From assembly GCA_003170475.1 (NCBI GenBank), contig PMZI01000026.1, positions 127,173 through 191,172 on the forward strand: a stretch of 64,000 nt of DNA, written 5' to 3'. The notes beneath the pieces are model-generated. The model saw only the letters and a program-made list of their open reading frames with translations. It was not told the origin of the DNA and did no database searches. Of the stretch, positions 53,942-62,761 are shown piece by piece. A program made the position numbers and the translations under genes. The stretch is from Ignavibacteriota bacterium (GTDB lineage: Bacteria > Bacteroidota > Ignavibacteria > UBA10030). Position 1 is the stretch's first letter; each line of letters opens with the position of its first letter.

Positions 53942-55117
53942 GTGACGATTCGCCAAGCAGATATTGAATCGGTGTTTCGCGAAAAAGTTGGAAGGCGGCT
54001 CGATCGGGTCATTGTGCGATCGCCGGGGCGGGTCAACCTAATCGGGGAACACACGGACTACAATGAGGGTTTCGTCCTTCCCGCGTCAATCGACAGAGCG
54101 TTGATTTTTGTCGTGTCAGCCCGCAATGATGGCCTCTGCTGCTTCTACGCCGCTGACTTGAAGGATGAGTTTTCCGTTGCACTCACCTCAATCGAGCGGA
54201 CGCAGAAAGGATGGCCGAACTATCTTCTCGGTGTCATCGAAGAACTGAAGAAGATGGGGCTCAGCATTCCTGGCTGTGATGTGGTGTTCGGCGGAGATAT
54301 CCCGATCGGTGCGGGGATGTCCTCATCGGCCGCCGTTGAATGCGGGTTCGCGTTCGCTCTGAATCAATTGTTCAATTTCGGGATCAGCAGCATGGAGTTA
54401 GTGAAGCTCGGTCAACGTTGCGAGAACAACTTTGTCGGCCTCAACTGCGGGATCATGGACCAGTTTGTCAACATCTTCGGCGAAGACAGAAAAGTTCTGA
54501 AGATCGATTGCCGATCTCTTGCATTTGAATATTTCCCGTTCGAACGAGACGATCTCGCCCTCGTGCTGTGTGAGACAGAGGCGAAGAGATCCCTCGCCTC
54601 TTCAGAATACAACATTCGACGCCGACAATGCGAGACCGGGGTTGGAATTCTTCAGAAACACAAGCGGGAGATCAGAAGTCTGAGGGACGTCAGTCCGGAG
54701 CTTCTCAACGAGCATCGCAATGAGATGGAGCCGATCATCTTCCAGAGATGTGCATACGTCGTCGGGGAAAATCAGCGTGTGCTTCAGGCGTGTGAAGATC
54801 TTCATCGGAATGATTTTCGAGCATTCGGCGGGCAGATGTATCTGTCGCATTCTGGACTCAGGGACGGATATCAGGTGAGCAGTCCTGACCTGGATTTCCT
54901 GGTGGATGCTGCTTCGTCGATTGACGGTGTGCTGGGTGCAAGGATGATGGGAGCCGGATTCGGGGGCTGCACCATCAATTTGGTCGAGCAAAAGGGCGTC
55001 GACAACTTTGTCGAGGAAATGAAGAAAAGCTATCGTCACCGAACAGGCAAAGAAAGCAACGTGTACGTGACGCACATTCAGTCGGGAACGTGTTTGTTGC
55101 CGATGATTGAAAACTAG
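53942..55117 (+). CDS. galK: Galactokinase
   Basis: A 391-residue GHMP-family kinase that phosphorylates galactose at C1, the first step of the Leloir pathway. The galactokinase signature GRVNLIGEHTDYNEG (29-43), the ATP-binding loop PIGAGMSSSAAVE (121-133), catalytic D173 in CGIMDQF and MMGAGFGGCTINLV near the end are all present. The start is GTG at 53942, preceded by a weak site. Transferase (galT) and epimerase (galE) genes are not in the window. It follows the symporter and likely uses galactose released by the GH35 and GH36-like enzymes. Confidence 0.95.
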   Translation: MTIRQADIESVFREKVGRRLDRVIVRSPGRVNLIGEHTDYNEGFVLPASIDRALIFVVSARNDGLCCFYAADLKDEFSVALTSIERTQKGWPNYLLGVIEELKKMGLSIPGCDVVFGGDIPIGAGMSSSAAVECGFAFALNQLFNFGISSMELVKLGQRCENNFVGLNCGIMDQFVNIFGEDRKVLKIDCRSLAFEYFPFERDDLALVLCETEAKRSLASSEYNIRRRQCETGVGILQKHKREIRSLRDVSPELLNEHRNEMEPIIFQRCAYVVGENQRVLQACEDLHRNDFRAFGGQMYLSHSGLRDGYQVSSPDLDFLVDAASSIDGVLGARMMGAGFGGCTINLVEQKGVDNFVEEMKKSYRHRTGKESNVYVTHIQSGTCLLPMIEN

Positions 55118-55132
55118 CAAAGGGAATCAATC

Positions 55133-58012
55133 GTGGTATCACCCCGCGTTGTGTGCGGAATCCAAGCTTCTATGGTCTCTTCATCACTGTTCTTTAGATT
55201 TCCATCGATCCGTTTTGTGTCGAGAATCCTCGGTCTCGCTGCGGCGCTAAGGTGTTTGACGTTCTGTAGCGCACAATCTATCAAGGATCTCGACGTCTCG
55301 ACGACTCACGGCATCGTTGTTCACTCATTTCTCGCTGAAGATGGCAATCGGATATCCTGCAGAGACAGTCTTCCGCTCTTCACTTTTGAGCTTAACGATT
55401 CAGTCGTGAATTCGTTGAGCCTTACCGCTAGCCGTGGCGGTGATAGCCTGTCCTGGACTCACGCTTCGGGAATCAGTGGCTCCGTCAGGGTTGAGAGAGA
55501 TTTCAGCCCGGGTTGGAGGGCTTTGCTGACCTTCCGCAACTCGTCGGGTCAGAAACAGCAAATCTCGAACGTTGTTCCTCTCGGCAGGGGGTCGGATCAT
55601 GTTTACATTATTTCAGCGGGCTCTTCAGACTTCATTCATCGACTAAGCCGGTCGCAACTTTTCAGGCCGGGGGTGGGGCCGATTGGTGTTGTCTTGCCGG
55701 ACAATGCATGGGAGATGGGATTCTGTGACGCTCTTGTCTCGCCGTCACGATCGTTGGCAGCCATCGCACGAAGGACAGCATCAGGAAAGGCGGATGAGCG
55801 CCGGTTCCGGACGATTCTCGAACCCGGAGGTTTTGTTCAATATGACTTACATATTGATGGCCATGCCGGCGATTGGCGCGAGGGACTGCGGATGATGTTT
55901 CAGAAAAGGTGGCTGTACGATCTCGAGAGCTTTGATGACGGACTCTATGCGCGAAAGGATCTCGAGTGGATTCGTCACAGTTATCTTCTGCTCCTTCAAT
56001 TTGCCTGGGACAAGAAGTATTATGATGCTCTTGAACAGAAGTGCATTTTTGATGAATTCATGACTGCTCAGGACAAGGTCCTTGGCGGCTATGATGCATA
56101 CATGATCTGGCCCACTTGGCCTCGCCTTGGTTTGGACCAGCGGAATCAATGGGACATGTACCGCGATCTCCCCGGCGGTCTCGATGAGCTGCGGCGTCAG
56201 GCCCAGGTGATGCATCAACGCGGCGGCCGGTATTTCATCTCCTACAATCCCTGGGATGAGAGTACACGACACGAAGAGCACATCACGGGGATGGAATCAC
56301 TTCTGAAGTGCATCGATGCCGACGGAGTTGTGCTGGACACGTGGGGAGAGTCGAACAAGGAGTTTCAGGCTGCAGCGGATCGAGTGAAGCCGGGCATTGT
56401 CCTGTACAGCGAGGGGATGGCCGTGCCCAAAGACATGCCTGCGATTGTTGCCGGGAGAGTGCATGATGCTCTTTTCATGCCGCCACCATTGAATCTCAAC
56501 AAGCTTATTAAACCCGAGAATGCGATCTTCCGCGTCGTTCAACTTGCTGAGGGGCGCATTCACCGAGAGTCGGCTGTCTCTTTTTTCAATGGCTATGGTG
56601 TGGAGCTGAACATCATGCGACCGGGTCGACCTGATTGGATGGATGAAGAGTTCACGTATCTTGGCAGGACGACAAAGATACTGCGCGAGAATTCATCTGT
56701 ATTCCTCAGCCATGACTGGACGCCTCTGATTCACACAGCGACCGACAGCATCTGGGTCAATCAATGGCCCTCAGATTCGAAAACTCTCTACACGGTGTAT
56801 AGCCTCAAGCCGGAAGGATATAACGGACCACTGTTTGAAGTGCAGCGGACAACAGGAGGCCATTATTTGAGTCTGTGGCATCACGAAGAGCTTCAGCCGG
56901 TGACTCTCAGCAATCGGACATTCGTGCCGGCAACGGTCGAGGGTTTCAGCAGGTCGTGGCTTGGCACACGGCGTGAAGGTAATGTCGACTGCATTGCCTG
57001 GTTGCCGAATGTCCTCAGTGTCAAATTGAATCAGGACTCGCTCTCTTTCGATGCAGGCCGCGGGAACAAGGTGATCGTTTGGGCCGGGATGCCTTCCTAC
57101 AGTTGCCGTTTTGTGGAATTCCCGGTTGGGGCTCGAACAATCTCTCTGCGAGGACAGCTTGGATCGCATGAAGAAAAAATCGTAGTCCAGCTGTTCGATG
57201 GAAAAGAACTTCTGGATGAGCGCGTAGTCAACGTACCACTTGCGACGCCCAGGATTATATCGAAAGTTGAACGAACTCGAGCCGCAGAAAGTGCTCCCTC
57301 CGGGATGGTCGCGATTCCTGCTGGAGTATTCACATTCAAAACATCGAGGAGCTTTCTCAGCCCGAATGAAACGATTCCCTATCCGGACTATGCCGACGGC
57401 CGCAGCATTTTTGTTCAGCGGTTCTTCATCGATGTCTATCCGGTCACGAACGCACAGTTCAAGTCATTTGTTACTGCAACGAGTTACAAGCCGAAAGACT
57501 CGACGAACTTTCTGAAGCATTGGATTGCGGGAAAACCCCCGAAAGGTCTGGAGCATCATCCTGTGGTCAATGTAAGTCTAGACGACGCAAAGGCTTACGC
57601 CCGTTGGTCAGGGAAACGCCTCCCAACGGAGGCCGAATGGCAATATGCGGCTCAGGGCACTGACGCAAGGAAATATCCGTGGGGGGATCAATTCGATTCG
57701 ACGAGGTGCAACAACAGCCTCGGCCGAACGACGGCCGTCGACCAATTTCCGTCAGGGAAAAGTCCATTTGATGTGATGGATCTTGTTGGAAATGTGTGGC
57801 AGCTGACGAACGACGTCTACGACAACGGAAGCAACTACTTCGGAATTATTCGTGGCGGTTCTTTTTACAATCCGAAGGCAAGTGTTTGGTATATTCAGGG
57901 TGGTCCCCAGCGTGTCGACAATCCGCAGATACTTTTGATGGTTGGTCAAGGATTAGACCGAAATGCCACGGTCGGTTTCCGTTGCGTCAAAGATACGGAA
58001 CCACGAAACTAG
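55133..58012 (+). CDS. Secreted GH-like protein fused to an FGE-sulfatase (SUMF1-like) domain
   Basis: A 959-residue exported fusion. GTG at 55133 has AGGGA 7 bases upstream; the hydrophobic leader is near 22-45 (FVSRILGLAAALRCLTFCSAQ). A beta-sandwich (50-260) and a TIM-barrel-like region (about 265-530) resemble clan GH-D alpha-galactosidases: D402 in GVVLDTWGES is a candidate nucleophile and YSEGMAVP a candidate second site. Residues about 720-955 form a formylglycine-generating-enzyme fold (MVAIPAGVF, PVTNAQFKSFV, RLPTEAEWQYAA, GNVWQLTNDVY, VGFRCV). The two copper-binding cysteines needed for true FGE activity are not seen, so that domain probably binds rather than oxidises. Activity is inferred loosely. 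Confidence 0.7.
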   Translation: MVSPRVVCGIQASMVSSSLFFRFPSIRFVSRILGLAAALRCLTFCSAQSIKDLDVSTTHGIVVHSFLAEDGNRISCRDSLPLFTFELNDSVVNSLSLTASRGGDSLSWTHASGISGSVRVERDFSPGWRALLTFRNSSGQKQQISNVVPLGRGSDHVYIISAGSSDFIHRLSRSQLFRPGVGPIGVVLPDNAWEMGFCDALVSPSRSLAAIARRTASGKADERRFRTILEPGGFVQYDLHIDGHAGDWREGLRMMFQKRWLYDLESFDDGLYARKDLEWIRHSYLLLLQFAWDKKYYDALEQKCIFDEFMTAQDKVLGGYDAYMIWPTWPRLGLDQRNQWDMYRDLPGGLDELRRQAQVMHQRGGRYFISYNPWDESTRHEEHITGMESLLKCIDADGVVLDTWGESNKEFQAAADRVKPGIVLYSEGMAVPKDMPAIVAGRVHDALFMPPPLNLNKLIKPENAIFRVVQLAEGRIHRESAVSFFNGYGVELNIMRPGRPDWMDEEFTYLGRTTKILRENSSVFLSHDWTPLIHTATDSIWVNQWPSDSKTLYTVYSLKPEGYNGPLFEVQRTTGGHYLSLWHHEELQPVTLSNRTFVPATVEGFSRSWLGTRREGNVDCIAWLPNVLSVKLNQDSLSFDAGRGNKVIVWAGMPSYSCRFVEFPVGARTISLRGQLGSHEEKIVVQLFDGKELLDERVVNVPLATPRIISKVERTRAAESAPSGMVAIPAGVFTFKTSRSFLSPNETIPYPDYADGRSIFVQRFFIDVYPVTNAQFKSFVTATSYKPKDSTNFLKHWIAGKPPKGLEHHPVVNVSLDDAKAYARWSGKRLPTEAEWQYAAQGTDARKYPWGDQFDSTRCNNSLGRTTAVDQFPSGKSPFDVMDLVGNVWQLTNDVYDNGSNYFGIIRGGSFYNPKASVWYIQGGPQRVDNPQILLMVGQGLDRNATVGFRCVKDTEPRN

Positions 58013-58071
58013 TTCACAGGTTGAAATAAGAAAACGAGGAGAGGACGAGTGAGAACGAACGGAGAAATCGT

Positions 58072-58950
58072 ATGCATCCATTAATCAAGGGATTGCTCAC
58101 AGAGCCGACAGTGGTTACCGACGGTGCTTGGGGATCGCAGATTCAAAACCTTGGACTCGCACCGGGCGAATGTCCGGACAACTGGAATCTCGTCAACCCG
58201 GCCGCCATCGAGCAGGTTGCGTCATCGTATGTCGCCGCCGGAAGTCGGATTATTCTGACCAACACGTTTGGTGCAAATAGAATAATGCTCGAACGCCACG
58301 GCCTTTCAGACAAAGCGCCGGCCATAAACAAGGCAGGCGCAATGATCTCCCGGAAAGCTGCTCACGACAAAGCCTTGGTGTTCGGCTCAATCGGCCCGAC
58401 AGGGAAGATGGTCTTTTCGGGTGAGGTCTCGGAGAGCGAACTCAACGAAGCATTCGCAGAGCAGGCAGTTGCACTCGCCGAGGGAGGAGTTCACGGTTTT
58501 GTCATTGAAACGATGAGCGAGTTGGCCGAAGCGCGGATTGCACTCAAGGCAGTACAACGCCTTGGTCTCCCTGTGGTTGTCTCGATGACGTATGATTCCG
58601 GCAAGGGATTTGAGAGGACTATGATGGGTATTACGCCGGAGGAGGCTTCAGAAGAACTCAAAGTTGCGGGCGCCGACGTGATAGGGGCCAACTGTGGTAT
58701 GGGGACAGAATACATCGTCTCCATATGTTCGCGACTGAGGTCGACGACGAATCTTCCCATCTGGATCAAACCCAACGCCGGATTGCCGGAAGTCATCGAC
58801 GGCAAAGTGACGTACAACTCAACGCCGGAGAGTTTCGCCGGTTATGCACTCAAGATCCAGGCTGCCGGCGCGAATTTCATCGGTGGATGCTGCGGCACAA
58901 ATCCTGAATACATCCGTGCGCTGAAAAGAGTACTGAGCCAGAAGGCGTAG
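58072..58950 (+). CDS. Homocysteine S-methyltransferase-like protein
   Basis: A 292-residue cytoplasmic barrel of the MetH N-terminal/betaine-homocysteine methyltransferase family. TDGAWGSQIQNLGL opens the domain; zinc ligands are C208 (IGANCGMG) and C273/C274 (GGCCGTNPEYI). NTFGANR near 64 is typical. Without cobalamin domains it would accept a methyl group from a small donor or from a separate corrinoid protein. It starts the right-hand block with two UroD-family proteins, supporting methyl transfer. The acceptor could be homocysteine or another thiol. Confidence 0.88.
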   Translation: MHPLIKGLLTEPTVVTDGAWGSQIQNLGLAPGECPDNWNLVNPAAIEQVASSYVAAGSRIILTNTFGANRIMLERHGLSDKAPAINKAGAMISRKAAHDKALVFGSIGPTGKMVFSGEVSESELNEAFAEQAVALAEGGVHGFVIETMSELAEARIALKAVQRLGLPVVVSMTYDSGKGFERTMMGITPEEASEELKVAGADVIGANCGMGTEYIVSICSRLRSTTNLPIWIKPNAGLPEVIDGKVTYNSTPESFAGYALKIQAAGANFIGGCCGTNPEYIRALKRVLSQKA

Positions 58951-58990
58951 ATCGTCGTGTGACTAAGCTCTCGCGTATTACGAAGGACTT

Positions 58991-60016
58991 ATGAGACCGG
59001 ATTTTGAAACGCTTCTAACAACTTTGCGAAGGGGCAAAGGGAGTCACGTTCCCATGATCGAACTGGGCGTCCACCCATCGATCAAAGAAAAGCTCATGGG
59101 GACGCCTGTCATGACCCTACAAGATGATGTCGAGTTCTGGCAGAAGGCCGGTTACGACTATGTGAAGCTTCAACCGGTTGCGGATTTCAATCCTTCAAAA
59201 ATCGGGCTCGGCGACCATGTAACATTCAATGAAGATGGAACGCTCTTTCGGACGTGGGCCTCCGAAACCTCCGGGGTTATCTCTAACCCAGAAGATTTCG
59301 GACGATACCAATTTCCCGAGAAAGCTGATTTCGACTATTGGAAGTTTGAACAAATACGATCCATTCTGCCGGAAGGGATGGGTGTCATCGGCCAATACGG
59401 CGACATCTTCACGATGACATGGGAAATGATGGGGTTTGAGGCCTTTTCGTTGGCAATCTATGAAAATCCCGATTTCGTGAAGGAACTGAATCGGAAAATC
59501 GGCGAGCTCGTGATGAGCATGTTCGAATATTTCGCACAATCCGATGCCGTCGATGCGCTTTGGTATAGCGATGACATCGCGTTCACCGGAGGACTGCTCG
59601 TCTCTCCCGAAACACTCCATGAGTATTTCTTTCCGTGGCTCCGCCGGATCGGCGATCTCGCACGGAAATACAACAAGCCATTGCTTTACCATACCGATGG
59701 CGTTCTGTGGGATGTGTTCGATGAGATTATCGCCTGTGGGGTTGACGCAATGCATCCCATTGAACCAAAGGCGATGGACATTGGAGAGGTGAAGGCCCGG
59801 TACGGCGACAAGTTGTGTCTCCTGGGAAATGTCGATGTCGATATCCTCTCACGAGGCACGACAGAACAGATCCGCAGCATCGTGAAAGAGAACGTGGCAA
59901 AAGCGGGCTACAATGGCGGCTATTGTGTGGGGTCGGGCAACAGCATTCCCGAATATGTGAAGTATGAGAACTACCTGGCTCTTCTTTCCGCCACACGTGA
60001 ATTTGGCGGTGGCTGA
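58991..60016 (+). CDS. Uroporphyrinogen decarboxylase family protein (first)
   Basis: A 341-residue cytoplasmic barrel of the UroD superfamily, which includes heme-pathway UroD and corrinoid-linked methyltransferases such as MtaA. It lacks the N-terminal arginine pattern of true HemE. The position where methyltransferases carry HxC shows H234-T-D236 (LLYHTDGVLWDVF), with no cysteine, so zinc-thiol binding of the MtaA type is doubtful. IEPKAMDIGEVKARYGDKLCLLGNVD is a typical C-terminal segment. Function is unclear; the nearby homocysteine-methyltransferase-like and HxC-bearing UroD proteins suggest methyl-group metabolism. Confidence 0.85.
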   Translation: MRPDFETLLTTLRRGKGSHVPMIELGVHPSIKEKLMGTPVMTLQDDVEFWQKAGYDYVKLQPVADFNPSKIGLGDHVTFNEDGTLFRTWASETSGVISNPEDFGRYQFPEKADFDYWKFEQIRSILPEGMGVIGQYGDIFTMTWEMMGFEAFSLAIYENPDFVKELNRKIGELVMSMFEYFAQSDAVDALWYSDDIAFTGGLLVSPETLHEYFFPWLRRIGDLARKYNKPLLYHTDGVLWDVFDEIIACGVDAMHPIEPKAMDIGEVKARYGDKLCLLGNVDVDILSRGTTEQIRSIVKENVAKAGYNGGYCVGSGNSIPEYVKYENYLALLSATREFGGG

Positions 60017-60091
60017 TCTTCTCAATCCAATCTGATGACCTTCCCGGAAACTTTTTCGACCCACTCTGGCAACAAAAAAAGGATGTACTCC

Positions 60092-62746
60092 ATGAACCCA
60101 TTTGCCCGATTGTCTCTCCTGGCACTGCTCGATTTCCTTCTGGCGTTCATCGCGCTAGTTCCCTTCGTCGCATCCGCACAGGAAACGAAACTCCCGTATC
60201 AAAACTCATCGATCGCGACCGAACAACGGATCGACGACCTTCTCGCGAGAATGACTGTTGTGGAGAAGGTCTCACAACTGCAATGTACGCTCAAGAAGAT
60301 CGAATGGGGAAAAACCCTGACGGTGGTTGGCATCGGGGGCATCGGCCCGATCTATCGTTCGTTGAGCCCGAAAGAAGAAGCGGAGAAGATCAACGAAATT
60401 CAGAAACTCTCGATGGAGAAGACGCGGCTCGGTATTCCTATCATCGTCCATGATGAAGCCCTCCACGGTCTTGTCTCAAACCAGGCGACGAGTTTTCCCC
60501 AGGCGATCGGTCTGGCTGCAACATGGGATGTCGATCTCATGGCAAGGGTCGCGACTGTGATCGGAAAAGAAACGAGAAGCCGGGGAGTAAGGCAGGTGCT
60601 GTCACCCGTAGTGAATATTGCCCGTGATGCGCGTTGGGGAAGAGTAGAAGAGACTTACGGCGAAGATCCATACCTGCAGTCTCGTATGGCAGTCGCATTC
60701 TGCAAAAGTATCGAAGGCGAAGGCGTGTTGACAACGCCGAAGCACTTCATTGCAAACGTCGGTGACGGGGGACGGGACAGCTATCCTATAAGTCTCACGG
60801 AGAGGGAACTTCGTGAAGTATATTTCCCCCCGTTCAAAGCTGCATTTCAGGAGGCGAAGGCATGGTCAGTGATGGCATCGTACAATTCCATCGATGGAAC
60901 GCCGGCTTCTTCGAACAAGTGGCTGCTGACGGATGTCTTGAGGAAGGAGTGGGGATTCAAAGGTCTTGTCGTCTCGGACTATGGTTCGGTCGCAGGAATC
61001 ATGGAGAAGCACTTCGTGGCGGCGACTCCGAAGGAAGCAGCAATCAAGGCAGTCGAGGCTGGAATGGACATGGAACTGCCCGATATCGACTTTTATGGTG
61101 CGCCGTTGCTGGAAGCCGCGAAAGACGGATCTGTTTCGATGAAGGCTGTGGATGACGCGGTGAGAAACATCTTGCGCGCGAAATTCCACCTTGGACTGTT
61201 TGAGCATCCGTACGCAGACCCTCAGGCCGCTGCGGCTTTGAACGACTCTCCTGATCATCGGGCGCTGGCGCGTGAAGCTGCCCGCAAGGCTATCGTGCTC
61301 TTGAAGAATGAAAAGAACACGCTGCCATTAAGAAAGGATCTGAAATCGATCGCTGTTATCGGCCCAAATGCAGGCATTGTAAATCTCGGGGGGTACAGCG
61401 GATTCGGTATGAAAATGGTATCGCTGCTCGACGGAATCAAGGGAACAGTGGGATCAGCGACAAAAGTGGTTTCGGAAAAAGGGTGTGAAGTCGGCTTCGC
61501 GGCTTATCCTCCAATCCAGCCGGAATTTCTGATTCCGGAGGGAGGGAAACCGGGCGAACACGGCATGAAAGGTGAATACTTCAAGAACAAAGATCTCTCG
61601 GGCAAGCCCGAACTTGTGCGTATCGACCAAAAAATCGATTTCACCTGGGCGAATGGGTCTCCCGATTCAACGATCCCTTCGGATCAGTTCTCCGTACGGT
61701 GGACGGGGACGCTCATCCCTTCATCATCAGGCACTTATACACTGGGCTTCGGATCCGATGATGGTGTTCGCCTCTGGATGGATGGGAAACTCCTCATCGA
61801 CAGTTGGTATGACCGCGGTGCGTCGCTTGATGCCGTCCCGGTGAAGCTCGAAGCTGGACACGCCTATCATCTGAAGATTGAGTATTACGAGAACACGGGC
61901 TGGGCATATGCGAGCCTCGTGTGGGATTTGAAACGGACGGTCAATCCTCTGATCCGGGCAGCTGCAGATGCTGCGAAGAAATGCGAAGTTGCCATTGTCG
62001 CCGTCGGCATCGTTGAAGGGGAAGGGTACGATCGTGCGAACCTTGATCTCCCGGGACAACAGGAAGACCTCATTCGCGCCGTCTGTGAAACCGGCACGCC
62101 AACGATCGTTGTGTTGATTGCCGGTAGCGCCGTAACAATGAAGAACTGGGTTGATGACGTGGCGGGGATTGTCGAAGCGTGGTACCCTGGAGAAGAGGGA
62201 GGCAACGCACTTGCTGATGTTCTCTTTGGCGACTACAATCCCGGAGGCAAATTACCCATCACATTCCCACAGACCGTTGGACAGGTCCCGCTCTACTACA
62301 ATCACAAACCAACAGGCAGAGGCGACGACTACACGGGGATGAGCGGCAAGCCTCTGTTTCCGTTCGGCTTCGGGCTCAGCTACTCGACATTTTCCTACAC
62401 CAATCTACAGTTGAAGCCCGCGAACATTGTTCCCACGGGCACAGTTGAAGTGACGATTGATATCCAGAACACAAGTGCCCGTAAAGGCGAAGAGGTTGTC
62501 CAACTCTACATTCATGATCCGGTCGCAAGCGTCACCAGGCCGTTGAAAGAGCTCAAAGGATTCAGGCGGGTGTCGTTGAATCCGAATGAGACGAAGACAG
62601 TCTCATTCACTCTTGCGAGGGATGATTTTGGGCTCCTCGATTCAAAATTGAATTTTGTCGTTGAACCGGGAACCATCGAAGTGCTGATCGGCAGCTCGGC
62701 TGATGACATACGAACACGGTCGAGCTTTGAAATTGTGAAACAATAG
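60092..62746 (+). CDS. GH3 beta-glycosidase with inserted PA14 domain (second)
   Basis: An 884-residue secreted enzyme. ATG at 60092 is chosen (AAGGA 8 bases upstream) and opens a signal peptide (LSLLALLDFLLAFIALVPFVASAQ). The GH3 barrel holds RVEETYGEDPYLQSRM, the nucleophile D296 in VVSDYGSVAGI, and DMELPD; the C-terminal domain carries a PA14 insertion (about 500-620, LGFGSDDGVRLWMDGK) and a fibronectin-III-like end. Same architecture as the GH3 at 29383, but the barrel differs (KHFIANVGDGGRDSYP in place of the NNQEYDRH region), indicating different specificity. It is flanked on both sides by UroD-family genes. Confidence 0.93.
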   Translation: MNPFARLSLLALLDFLLAFIALVPFVASAQETKLPYQNSSIATEQRIDDLLARMTVVEKVSQLQCTLKKIEWGKTLTVVGIGGIGPIYRSLSPKEEAEKINEIQKLSMEKTRLGIPIIVHDEALHGLVSNQATSFPQAIGLAATWDVDLMARVATVIGKETRSRGVRQVLSPVVNIARDARWGRVEETYGEDPYLQSRMAVAFCKSIEGEGVLTTPKHFIANVGDGGRDSYPISLTERELREVYFPPFKAAFQEAKAWSVMASYNSIDGTPASSNKWLLTDVLRKEWGFKGLVVSDYGSVAGIMEKHFVAATPKEAAIKAVEAGMDMELPDIDFYGAPLLEAAKDGSVSMKAVDDAVRNILRAKFHLGLFEHPYADPQAAAALNDSPDHRALAREAARKAIVLLKNEKNTLPLRKDLKSIAVIGPNAGIVNLGGYSGFGMKMVSLLDGIKGTVGSATKVVSEKGCEVGFAAYPPIQPEFLIPEGGKPGEHGMKGEYFKNKDLSGKPELVRIDQKIDFTWANGSPDSTIPSDQFSVRWTGTLIPSSSGTYTLGFGSDDGVRLWMDGKLLIDSWYDRGASLDAVPVKLEAGHAYHLKIEYYENTGWAYASLVWDLKRTVNPLIRAAADAAKKCEVAIVAVGIVEGEGYDRANLDLPGQQEDLIRAVCETGTPTIVVLIAGSAVTMKNWVDDVAGIVEAWYPGEEGGNALADVLFGDYNPGGKLPITFPQTVGQVPLYYNHKPTGRGDDYTGMSGKPLFPFGFGLSYSTFSYTNLQLKPANIVPTGTVEVTIDIQNTSARKGEEVVQLYIHDPVASVTRPLKELKGFRRVSLNPNETKTVSFTLARDDFGLLDSKLNFVVEPGTIEVLIGSSADDIRTRSSFEIVKQ

Positions 62747-62761
62747 AACTCGGGGACTGGA

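Noticed and set aside
57300-58000. Active sulfatase-maturing enzyme
   Set aside because: The copper-binding cysteines were not found and no sulfatase is encoded in the window, so the domain is treated as non-catalytic.
58991-60016. UroD-family gene as heme-pathway hemE
   Set aside because: No heme genes nearby, the N-terminal HemE pattern is missing, and a second UroD protein in the same block carries methyltransferase zinc residues.
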